A stretch of DNA of 8,597 nucleotides from the NCBI RefSeq assembly GCF_002835825.1, contig NZ_PIZH01000054.1:1-8597 (forward strand), written 5' to 3'. Each line of letters starts with the position of its first letter. The stretch's first letter is position 1. The DNA comes from Methanoregula sp. (GTDB lineage Archaea > Halobacteriota > Methanomicrobia > Methanomicrobiales > Methanospirillaceae). The notes under the pieces are model-generated. The model ran no database searches. It saw nothing but the letters and a program-made list of their open reading frames with translations, and was not told the origin of the DNA. Of this stretch, positions 1 through 5,463 are shown piece after piece. Both the position numbers and the translations under genes were made by a program.

Positions 1-1
1 G

Positions 2-532
2 AACACCCGCGTCATCGCAGACCTCACGGTAAGCCGGTTCCTTTCGCTCCATATCAGGGCACGTGACAATGATACGGAAGAACTCATCAGGAAGACCATT
101 GCACTGGCAAACGAGTTTACCGGGGAGAAGATCGCAGAATCCATGCGGATGACCTCGCTCTCAGGAGGCCAGACCCGTTCACTGCTGATTGCAGACGCTA
201 TCCTGATCGGGCGGACTCCCATCCTCCTTCTCGACGAAGTGGAAAATGCCGGGATCTTCAAGGAGAAGGTGATCCGGTGCCTGAAACACTACAACAAAGC
301 AGTTATCTTTGTCACGCACGACCCCCTGCTCGCGATGATCACCGACCGCCGGATCGTGATGAAGAACGGTGCGGTGACCTCAGTAATTGAACCCCGGGGC
401 ACCGAGCAGGAGATGGTAGAGCATATCTCCGGCATCGATGCATTCCTTGGCGAACTCCGGGAGAAGATCCGGGCCGGCGACCTGATCCTGGGCGACATAC
501 CCCTGCAAAAACAAAACATTGCACCAGTATGA
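2..532 (+). CDS. ABC-type ATPase, C-terminal 176 residues (5' end outside window)
   Basis: The reading frame is open from base 2 to the TGA at 530-532, so this is the C-terminal part of a longer gene. An ATG at 143 lies inside the domain and is not the real start. In the visible part the ABC signature LSGGQ is at residues 53-57, Walker B ILLLDE at 74-79 with catalytic Glu79, and the H-loop VTHD with His106. Walker A and the Q-loop would lie upstream. The D-loop normally reads SALD or similar; here the residues after Walker B are VENAGIF, so this is not a standard importer ATPase. About 65 residues follow the H-loop and contain no membrane segment. The stop overlaps the next gene's ATG (ATGA), so the two are translationally coupled. 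The neighbours are a GTPase and an Fe-S protein with no permease in view. I therefore favour a soluble role such as metallocentre assembly or activation over transport. Family membership is confident; function is unknown. Confidence 0.85.
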   Translation, partial: NTRVIADLTVSRFLSLHIRARDNDTEELIRKTIALANEFTGEKIAESMRMTSLSGGQTRSLLIADAILIGRTPILLLDEVENAGIFKEKVIRCLKHYNKAVIFVTHDPLLAMITDRRIVMKNGAVTSVIEPRGTEQEMVEHISGIDAFLGELREKIRAGDLILGDIPLQKQNIAPV

Positions 533-1236
533 AACTCCTCATTGTTGCCGGGCCGCCCAGTGCCGGGAAAACAGCGGTGATCCGGCAGATCATCAGGGAA
601 TTCCGGAATACCGGGAGACCGGCTTTTTTAAAGATCGATGTGGTCAGGGCTTTTGAGGACGAAGAACTCATATCAGAGTTCGGGATTCCGGCCCGTAAAG
701 TGTACTCAGGCGACCTCTGCCCGGACCACATGGGCATCATGGTCCTGCAGGACGCGATCCGGTGGGCTGCCGGACTGGGCGCCGGGATCCTTATCATCGA
801 AAGTGCCGGACTCTGCCTCCGGTGTACTCCCTATACCACCCAGTCATTCGGGATCGCGGTCCTCTCGGCAGTCTCCGGAAGCAATACACCCCTCAAGATG
901 GCTCCTATGATTGCGCTTGCTGATGGTGCAGTCGTCACCAAGACTGACCTCATCTCCCAGGCGGAAAAGGAAGTGTTCCGGGAATGCATCCGCATGGTCT
1001 CCCCGAATATTGACATCATCGAGACGAACGCCATCCAGGGTACCGGCATGAGGTTCCTGATGCAGGCGATTGCAAAGGCTCCGGAGATAACCGATGCTGA
1101 TACGATCACACTCCGCGGGACTCCTCCGCTTGGCGTCTGCACCATCTGCGTTGGAAAAAAAGAGATCGGATGGCAGCACCATTTCGGCGTTATCCGGCCG
1201 CTTGACGAGGCGGATAATATCTACCGGGGGGACTGA
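529..1236 (+). CDS. HypB/UreG-like SIMIBI-class P-loop GTPase with two CxxC motifs
   Basis: A 235-residue protein with Walker A GPPSAGKT (8-15) at the very N-terminus. Asp37 in KIDVV (35-39), SGDLCPDHMG (60-69), ESAG (91-94) and TKTD (137-140, in the place of NKxD) follow. This order resembles HypB/UreG/CooC-type nucleotide switches that load nickel into enzymes. HypB has GDL..D and ENVGNL at the matching places. Cysteines are prominent: Cys64, the pair Cys96/Cys99 right after the switch motif, the pair Cys204/Cys207 in CTIC, and His217-His218. These are plausible metal or Fe-S ligands. The ATG overlaps the preceding ATPase stop by 4 bases and has no good ribosome-binding site of its own, which fits coupled translation. 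The C-terminus ends in a run of six G at 1226-1231, and the next gene begins at this junction in the -1 frame. The likely role is GTP- or ATP-gated metal or cluster delivery. Client enzyme and metal are not known from the sequence. Confidence 0.8.
   Translation: MKLLIVAGPPSAGKTAVIRQIIREFRNTGRPAFLKIDVVRAFEDEELISEFGIPARKVYSGDLCPDHMGIMVLQDAIRWAAGLGAGILIIESAGLCLRCTPYTTQSFGIAVLSAVSGSNTPLKMAPMIALADGAVVTKTDLISQAEKEVFRECIRMVSPNIDIIETNAIQGTGMRFLMQAIAKAPEITDADTITLRGTPPLGVCTICVGKKEIGWQHHFGVIRPLDEADNIYRGD
1226..1235 (+). other. G6 run and CTG at the GTPase / Fe-S protein junction (non-standard start or frameshift site)
   Basis: Six G (1226-1231) precede ACTGA. The CTG at 1233-1235 opens the Fe-S reading frame and overlaps the GTPase stop TGA (1234-1236), mirroring the ATGA overlap seen at 529-532. 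No ATG, GTG or TTG exists in the Fe-S frame between the in-frame stop at 1215-1217 and the ATG at 1281, yet two cluster cysteines are encoded before 1281. Initiation at CTG, a -1 slip of a GGG codon within the G run, or a homopolymer sequencing error could each explain it. I rank CTG initiation first. A purine-rich stretch, GAGGCGGA at 1207-1214, is rather far upstream for a ribosome-binding site. Confidence 0.6.
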
Positions 1237-1853
1237 ATACGGCCTGGACTCCTCCCGGCAGGGACTGCGGCGCCTGCGGGATGCCCAGCTGCGGGGCGTT
1301 CGTGGAACGGGTAACCTCCGGTGAAAAGGTTCAGGAAGATTGCCCATTCTTCACCACGGGCGGGGCGGGGATGTCAGACCAGAGAGCGTACTCCGGTTCC
1401 GATATACTGGGGAATGCCTATGACTTCGTGCTGACCGCACTGCCGGGCGAACCGTCAGCACGGAAATTCATCGTGCCGTTCCGCCCTGACCTTGTGGAAG
1501 GCTGGGATATCCACCCCGGGGAGATCGTCACCGGCCGCCCCGCCGGGCCGGGATGCCCTGTGTACCATGCCCTCCGCGTACTGTCCGCTAACCGGGTCAC
1601 GGGAGTCCTCGAATGCCACACGGTGGGACCGCTCGCAGCACGGAAGGAAAAATCCCACGATGTCCAGGCATACCATGTACATGCCTTCGAAGGGATCGCC
1701 CGGATCATCGCACGACCCCCCGTACTCGGCACCCGCCAGCGGTTCCTGCCGGGGTATTGCATGATGGACCTGTCGCATACAGCGGTCGTGAATATGGTTC
1801 TGAAAAAGAAGGCCGGAATCCATGTCCGGCTCGAGGATATCAGGATCCAGTGA
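1233..1853 (+). CDS. [4Fe-4S] domain protein with uncharacterised C-terminal domain (probable CTG start)
   Basis: About 206 residues if it starts at CTG 1233. The N-terminus has a four-cysteine motif, C12-x2-C15-x4-C20-x16-C37, with the sequence CGACGMPSCGAF followed by CPFF. This is the classic spacing of the FeS domain (PF04060) found in RnfB and in the large subunit of the corrinoid/Fe-S protein; it binds one [4Fe-4S] cluster. Starting at ATG 1281 would lose C12 and C15, so the longer form is preferred. The remaining ~165 residues are not a family I can name. They look like a compact mostly-beta domain with further Cys/His residues (Cys108, Cys128-His129, Cys176, His182) and no membrane segment or signal peptide. 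The stop is 9 bases before the cysteate synthase start. The gene lies between a HypB-like GTPase and coenzyme M genes, suggesting an electron donor or cluster carrier working with the upstream ATPase and GTPase. That role is inference. Confidence 0.75.
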   Translation: MNTAWTPPGRDCGACGMPSCGAFVERVTSGEKVQEDCPFFTTGGAGMSDQRAYSGSDILGNAYDFVLTALPGEPSARKFIVPFRPDLVEGWDIHPGEIVTGRPAGPGCPVYHALRVLSANRVTGVLECHTVGPLAARKEKSHDVQAYHVHAFEGIARIIARPPVLGTRQRFLPGYCMMDLSHTAVVNMVLKKKAGIHVRLEDIRIQ

Positions 1854-1857
1854 GGGG
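1852..1857 (+). promoter_or_regulatory. Ribosome-binding site for cysteate synthase
   Basis: GAGGGG lies five bases before the GTG at 1863, inside the stop-codon region of the preceding gene. It supports GTG 1863 as the true start and shows that this cistron has its own initiation signal within the operon. Confidence 0.6.
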
Positions 1858-1862
1858 TACTC

Positions 1863-3137
1863 GTGATACTGAAATACCGGATACGGTGTGTGGGCGGGGG
1901 CGAGATCATTGAGGACATTTCCAGCCTCTCCTGTCCACAGGGTCACAACAGTCTGCTCAGGACCGAATACTGCAGCAGGAGGCTGCACCTCCATCCGTTC
2001 AGGGGAATGTACCGCTACCTTGACTGGCTCCCGGTCACCCGGCCACTCCTTCCGTCCGGTGGGCCGGTTACCTTCACGAGCCCGGACCTTTCCCGGGAAC
2101 TCGGGCTCCCCTGCCTGACCGTCTCCTTTTCCGGATACTGCCCGGAGATCGGGGCCGGCCTGACAACAGGCTCGTTCAAGGAACTGGAGGCATCGCCGAC
2201 CATGCAGCGGCTGGCGGAGCTGGGCGGTGCCATACCGGTCATCGCCTCGGCGGGAAATACCGGCCGCGCCTTTGCCGAGCTGTCAGCACGGTCAGGCAAA
2301 CCGGTTGTCATCGTTGTCCCGGAGAAAGCCCTCTTTCGGCTCTGGACAACGGTCCCTCCGGAGGACATTTTCCTTGTTGCCGTGAAGGGCGATTATTCGG
2401 ATGCCATCGCAGTCAGCAACACGCTCGCTGCAGTCCCCGGCTGTGTCCCGGAAGGCGGAGCCCGGAACATTGCCCGTCGCGACGGGATGGGCACGGTCAT
2501 GCTGGACGCAGCTGTGACAACGGGCCGGCTTCCCGACCACTATTTCCAGGCGGTCGGGAGCGGGACGGGAGGGATCGCTGCCTGGGAGGCCGCAATGCGC
2601 CTTGTGGGAGATGGAAGGTACGGTAACCGTCTTCCCCGGCTCCATCTGGCCCAGAACAAACCATTCACCCCCATGGTATCGGCGTGGGAGGAGCGGCGGC
2701 GCCAGATAATCCCGGATAACGACATGCCGGATGCAGCGGAGGCGGTATCGCAGGTCATGTCCGATGTCCTGACAAACCGGAATCCTCCCTATGGCATCCG
2801 CGGGGGACTGTTTGACGCACTGACGGCAACGGACGGCCGTATGTATGCCATCACGAATGCCGCCGGTGAAGATGCGATGAAACTTGCCCGGGAGACCCTG
2901 GGAATCGACCTGGATCCGGCTGCGGCCATTGCAACAGCCACCCTTGTCCAGGCTGTTGAAAAAGATATTATCGCTCCCGATGATCATATTCTCCTGAACC
3001 TCACGGGAGGGGGGTACGAACGGATCCGGGAGGACTTTACCCTCCACCCCATTCCCGTCTCGGTAACGGTCGCCGTGGATGAAACACGGGAGGGGATAGT
3101 ACGGATGCTCAAGGAGTGGATCGCTCACCATGAATGA
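1863..3137 (+). CDS. Cysteate synthase (PLP-dependent, threonine-synthase-like)
   Basis: A 424-residue fold-type II PLP enzyme. The family converts O-phospho-L-serine and sulfite to L-cysteate and phosphate (EC 2.5.1.76), the first step of coenzyme M biosynthesis in Methanosarcinales and Methanomicrobiales; it evolved from threonine synthase. Visible features: Cys9 and Cys24-x2-GH at the N-terminus, reminiscent of the threonine synthase N-terminal Cys region; the PLP Schiff-base lysine Lys106 in GSFKELEA; SAGNTG (129-134) contacting substrate and cofactor; the PLP-phosphate loop GSGTGG (232-237); and a glycine-rich NLTGGGYER segment near the C-terminus. The start is GTG with GAGGGG five bases upstream. 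The 3' end overlaps the ComDE start by 8 bases. The adjacent sulfopyruvate decarboxylase is what separates this call from a plain threonine synthase: together they form the known cysteate-to-coenzyme M gene pair. Cytoplasmic. Confidence 0.9.
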   Translation: MILKYRIRCVGGGEIIEDISSLSCPQGHNSLLRTEYCSRRLHLHPFRGMYRYLDWLPVTRPLLPSGGPVTFTSPDLSRELGLPCLTVSFSGYCPEIGAGLTTGSFKELEASPTMQRLAELGGAIPVIASAGNTGRAFAELSARSGKPVVIVVPEKALFRLWTTVPPEDIFLVAVKGDYSDAIAVSNTLAAVPGCVPEGGARNIARRDGMGTVMLDAAVTTGRLPDHYFQAVGSGTGGIAAWEAAMRLVGDGRYGNRLPRLHLAQNKPFTPMVSAWEERRRQIIPDNDMPDAAEAVSQVMSDVLTNRNPPYGIRGGLFDALTATDGRMYAITNAAGEDAMKLARETLGIDLDPAAAIATATLVQAVEKDIIAPDDHILLNLTGGGYERIREDFTLHPIPVSVTVAVDETREGIVRMLKEWIAHHE

Positions 3138-4263
3138 AGACGCAGTTATCGGGGAACTGAAAGCGCAGGGCATCGATCTTGTCAGCTCTATTCCCTGCGA
3201 CAAGGCACGGGGCCTCTTCTTCCGGCTGCCGGAGGAGTTCCGGCATATCGGCCTGACAAGGGAGGAGGACGGGGTGGGGATCTCGGCTGGGGGATACCTT
3301 GCCGGTGCCCGCCCGCTGGTCGCGCTCCAGAGCTCAGGGCTCGGCAATATGCTCAATGCCATCCTGTCGCTCTCCATGACCTTCCGCCTCCCACTTCCGA
3401 TCCTTGCCAGCTGGCGCGGGGGGGAGAACGAGGTCATCCCGGCCCAGGTGCCGTTCAACCGCCCGCTCCCGGCAATCCTTTCGGCAGCCGGCATCCCGCA
3501 CACGATCCTCACGGAGCGCAGCGTACCGGAGCGGATCGGTATCGCTATACAAGCGGCATTCCGGGACCGCACGCCCCACGTCATCCTCGTCCCGCCCGGT
3601 GTGATCGAAGAGAGTGGATGTGCATCGGGGTACCAGGAGCCCGGACAATTCCCCTGCCAGCCGTCGCATACTGAATACCGCCGCCCGTGGAACCAGCCTG
3701 TTCTGACACGGTTCGAGGCAATCCAAGCCATCGCAGACAAGGTTTCTGACGAGATCCTTGTCTCCAACATCGGCATTCCGTCAAAGGAGCTCTATGCTGC
3801 ACGGGACCGGCCGGAGAACCTCTACATGCTGGGCAGTTACACGCAGGCATCGGCCATCGGCCTCGGGATTGCCGCAGTCCGTCCCGATAAAAGAGTCATC
3901 GTCCTTGACGGTGATGGCAGCCTGCTTGGGTCTTCGATCCTGCCCGTGATTGCTGCGGCAAAACCAGAAAATCTCACTATCGTCTGTCTTGATAACGGTG
4001 TCTTTGGCAGCACCGGCAACCAGCCCCGGCCAGGGTGCGATACCGCAGACCTCCGGCTGATGGCGCTGGGTGCGGGATTCGCTCACACGTGGGCGACGCA
4101 CACCCGGGAGGAACTCGGGGCAGCGTTTCATGCATCTGCCGGTCAGGGGCCGGCATTCATCCATGCACGGATCAAACCCGGTAACAGCGATGTGAAGAAC
4201 ATTCCGCTCGGGCCGGTGGAGATACGGGACCGGTTCATGGCGGCGATGGGAAAAAGCCCCTGA
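3130..4263 (+). CDS. comDE: Sulfopyruvate decarboxylase, fused alpha and beta subunits (ComDE)
   Basis: A 377-residue thiamine-diphosphate enzyme (EC 4.1.1.79) that decarboxylates 3-sulfopyruvate to sulfoacetaldehyde for coenzyme M synthesis. Residues ~1-170 match the ComD (pyrimidine-binding) part, including TREEDGVGISAGGYLAG (43-59) with the Glu that activates the cofactor and QSSGLGNMLNAI (67-78). Residues ~190-377 match ComE, with the ThDP/Mg motif GDGSLLG (261-267) and LDNGVFG (287-293). Separate comD and comE genes occur in Methanocaldococcus; the single-chain form is typical of methanogens using the cysteate route. A linker rich in Pro, Cys and Tyr (~165-188) joins the halves. The ATG overlaps the cysteate synthase stop by 8 bases, with GGAG (3113-3116) upstream, so the two are co-translated. 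It is the last gene of the plus-strand operon. Confidence 0.93.
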   Translation: MNEDAVIGELKAQGIDLVSSIPCDKARGLFFRLPEEFRHIGLTREEDGVGISAGGYLAGARPLVALQSSGLGNMLNAILSLSMTFRLPLPILASWRGGENEVIPAQVPFNRPLPAILSAAGIPHTILTERSVPERIGIAIQAAFRDRTPHVILVPPGVIEESGCASGYQEPGQFPCQPSHTEYRRPWNQPVLTRFEAIQAIADKVSDEILVSNIGIPSKELYAARDRPENLYMLGSYTQASAIGLGIAAVRPDKRVIVLDGDGSLLGSSILPVIAAAKPENLTIVCLDNGVFGSTGNQPRPGCDTADLRLMALGAGFAHTWATHTREELGAAFHASAGQGPAFIHARIKPGNSDVKNIPLGPVEIRDRFMAAMGKSP

Positions 4264-4296
4264 CCCAAAAAAAGGGGAGGTCCCTACCCCACTCTT
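4264..4296 (-). terminator. Terminator for the minus-strand operon in the convergent gap
   Basis: Read on the minus strand, a G/C-rich imperfect inverted repeat (GGGGTAGGGACCTCCCC, 4274-4290) is directly followed by seven T (4273-4267). It sits just after the stop of the trmO-like gene. Oligo-T tracts terminate archaeal transcription, and the hairpin may help. The stem is weak (short loop, one bulge), so the T run is the main evidence. On the plus strand the same hairpin is followed only by CTCTTTC, a poorer signal for the ComDE operon. Confidence 0.5.
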
Positions 4297-4707
4297 TCAT
4301 CGTTCCCTGACGCAGTCGATCTCCGGGGAATACGGCTTGATGTCCAGCACGGGCGTCCCGTCTAGGGCATCGAGCCCACGTACCGTGAGGACACCCTCGT
4401 CGCAGCGGATGAGATCGACAAGGGACAGAGCGACCGGGTTGGGCCGGTTGGGGGACCGGGTTGCAAACACGCCGTGCTCGATGCCTTCGTGGGGCGGCGT
4501 TGCCAGCAGGACGGTACGGTCCGCCCGGTCAAACCACGAGAGGATGAATAGATGAGACTTCTTCCCGACATCCTTCAGTCCTTCGCGGTACTCGTCAGCA
4601 ATGACGATCTCTGAGACGGTGTCGGACAACCGGCCCTGCCTCGGGGCATCGCCCTTTGTTTTGTAGGGCGACCGGACAAACCCAATCGGCCTGAGTGTCA
4701 GTTCCAT
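4297..4707 (-). CDS. trmO: TrmO/TsaA-family tRNA (t6A37) N6-methyltransferase
   Basis: A 136-residue protein of the TrmO (TsaA, formerly YaeB/VirR) family. Characterised members use S-adenosylmethionine to methylate the N6 of threonylcarbamoyl-adenosine 37 in tRNA-Thr. The family hallmarks are clear: an IGFVRSPY start (8-15), GVFATRSPNRPNP (79-91) forming the SAM/active-site loop, and ALDGTPVLDIKPY (114-126). It consists only of the catalytic beta-barrel domain, which is usual for archaeal members; E. coli TrmO has an extra C-terminal domain. The ATG lies 9 bases after the FmdE-like stop with no evident ribosome-binding site, so it is probably coupled to it. It is the last gene of the minus-strand operon. 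Its place behind a metal-uptake cassette is not explained by a tRNA-modification role, so a divergent TsaA-like function is possible. Family is certain, substrate less so. Confidence 0.87.
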   Translation of the reverse strand: MELTLRPIGFVRSPYKTKGDAPRQGRLSDTVSEIVIADEYREGLKDVGKKSHLFILSWFDRADRTVLLATPPHEGIEHGVFATRSPNRPNPVALSLVDLIRCDEGVLTVRGLDALDGTPVLDIKPYSPEIDCVRER

Positions 4708-4716
4708 GATTGCCAG

Positions 4717-5412
4717 TCAGTGCTTCCGTGACGGGTGCGTTCCCTCGGCACACGGGATGCAGACACGCTTCCCGTCCACTACACGTGTCTTTGCATCTGC
4801 AACAGACTCCGCGCAACATTCGCAGGTAACCGAGGCGAAGATCCTGGCCTTCTTCGGTGCATCCATAGTGATCTTCTCGATCTTCATGATTTTGTCGGCA
4901 GGCGCATGGAGAAGGTCAACGGTGGCCTTGTGCATGAGAGCATGGAACCGCTCCGATTCCTTGTCTGTCGCGGTGCCGCCGAATACTTTCTTTCGCAGTT
5001 CCATCATCTCCGGGCTCTCGGTCGTGTCATTGCGACGGAACGTGACCCGGACCGCCTTGCCGTCCTTCCGGTTATAGAACGTAAAAGCATGCTTGCCGTA
5101 ATCATGGATGATGAGGTTACCCTTGCCGGCCGTTGTACCGGCAATGACCTGGATCGCATCGACCCCGCAGGCATCAGTCTCGCAGATAGCGACAAGGTCC
5201 TCGTCCTCGGGGCGCGTAACGCCGAGGGCTTCCATGGCCGCGGTTGCCGCACGGTAGCCGGACGCAAGGCCCGGGCAGGAATGGCCATGGAAACGGATGC
5301 AGTCTTCAAACGTTACAGCCAGCGGTGCACCGTGATGGTGGTGCCCGTGGTCGTGGTTGCCTTTGCTGTCATGATGGTGATCGTGGTTGTGATCGTGATC
5401 GTGGTCGTGCAT
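4717..5412 (-). CDS. FmdE-family protein with His-rich N-terminus and C-terminal zinc ribbon
   Basis: About 231 residues from ATG 5412; an in-frame ATG at 5439 would add nine residues (RENQRSET-like). I prefer 5412 because AGTGAG lies just upstream, matching the GGTGA part of the archaeal anti-Shine-Dalgarno complement, whereas 5439 has only AG repeats. The order is: a metal-chelating tail with 14 His in about 27 residues; the FmdE domain with FHGHSCPGLASGYR, whose His/His/Cys bind metal in family structures; CETDACGVDAIQ and GTTAGKGNL segments; then a C-terminal ribbon with CECC and, 17 residues on, CIPC, likely a zinc site. FmdE was named as subunit E of molybdenum formylmethanofuran dehydrogenase, but most homologues are stand-alone with unknown roles. 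Lying directly behind a metal-chelate importer and carrying a His tail like HypB or SlyD, this one may store or deliver Ni, Zn, Co or Mo. That is inference. Confidence 0.85.
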   Translation of the reverse strand: MHDHDHDHNHDHHHDSKGNHDHGHHHHGAPLAVTFEDCIRFHGHSCPGLASGYRAATAAMEALGVTRPEDEDLVAICETDACGVDAIQVIAGTTAGKGNLIIHDYGKHAFTFYNRKDGKAVRVTFRRNDTTESPEMMELRKKVFGGTATDKESERFHALMHKATVDLLHAPADKIMKIEKITMDAPKKARIFASVTCECCAESVADAKTRVVDGKRVCIPCAEGTHPSRKH

Positions 5413-5427
5413 GGTCTCACTTCGTTG

Positions 5428-5463
5428 GTTCTCTCTCATTCTCTCTTTGTTTATTCTCTCTTA
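5428..5463 (-). repeat. Purine-rich AG repeats in the leader between the ATPase and FmdE-like genes
   Basis: On the plus strand ATTCTCTCTT occurs at 5438-5447 and again at 5453-5462 (15-base period), with a related TTCTCTCTC at 5429-5437. In the transcript these read as three GAGAGAA-like blocks in the only real spacer between the ATPase stop and the FmdE-like start. It could be slippage-derived, an mRNA loading or processing site, or chance low complexity. Confidence 0.5.

Noticed and set aside
143..532. ATG 143 as the start of a small complete ATPase gene
   Set aside because: The frame is open to the window edge and the ABC signature lies only a few residues after this Met, so the protein must begin upstream.
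1281..1853. Start of the Fe-S protein at ATG 1281
   Set aside because: It would remove the first two cysteines of an otherwise perfect four-cysteine cluster motif.
2292..3776. 494-codon open frame on the minus strand
   Set aside because: It lies entirely opposite cysteate synthase and ComDE, both with intact catalytic motifs. Its translation shows no recognisable domain and looks like the mirror of GC-rich codon use.
5330..5415. Tandem repeat or CRISPR-like array suggested by recurring GTGATCGTG units
   Set aside because: The units encode the His-Asp repeats of the FmdE-like protein tail; there are no spacers and the frame is preserved.
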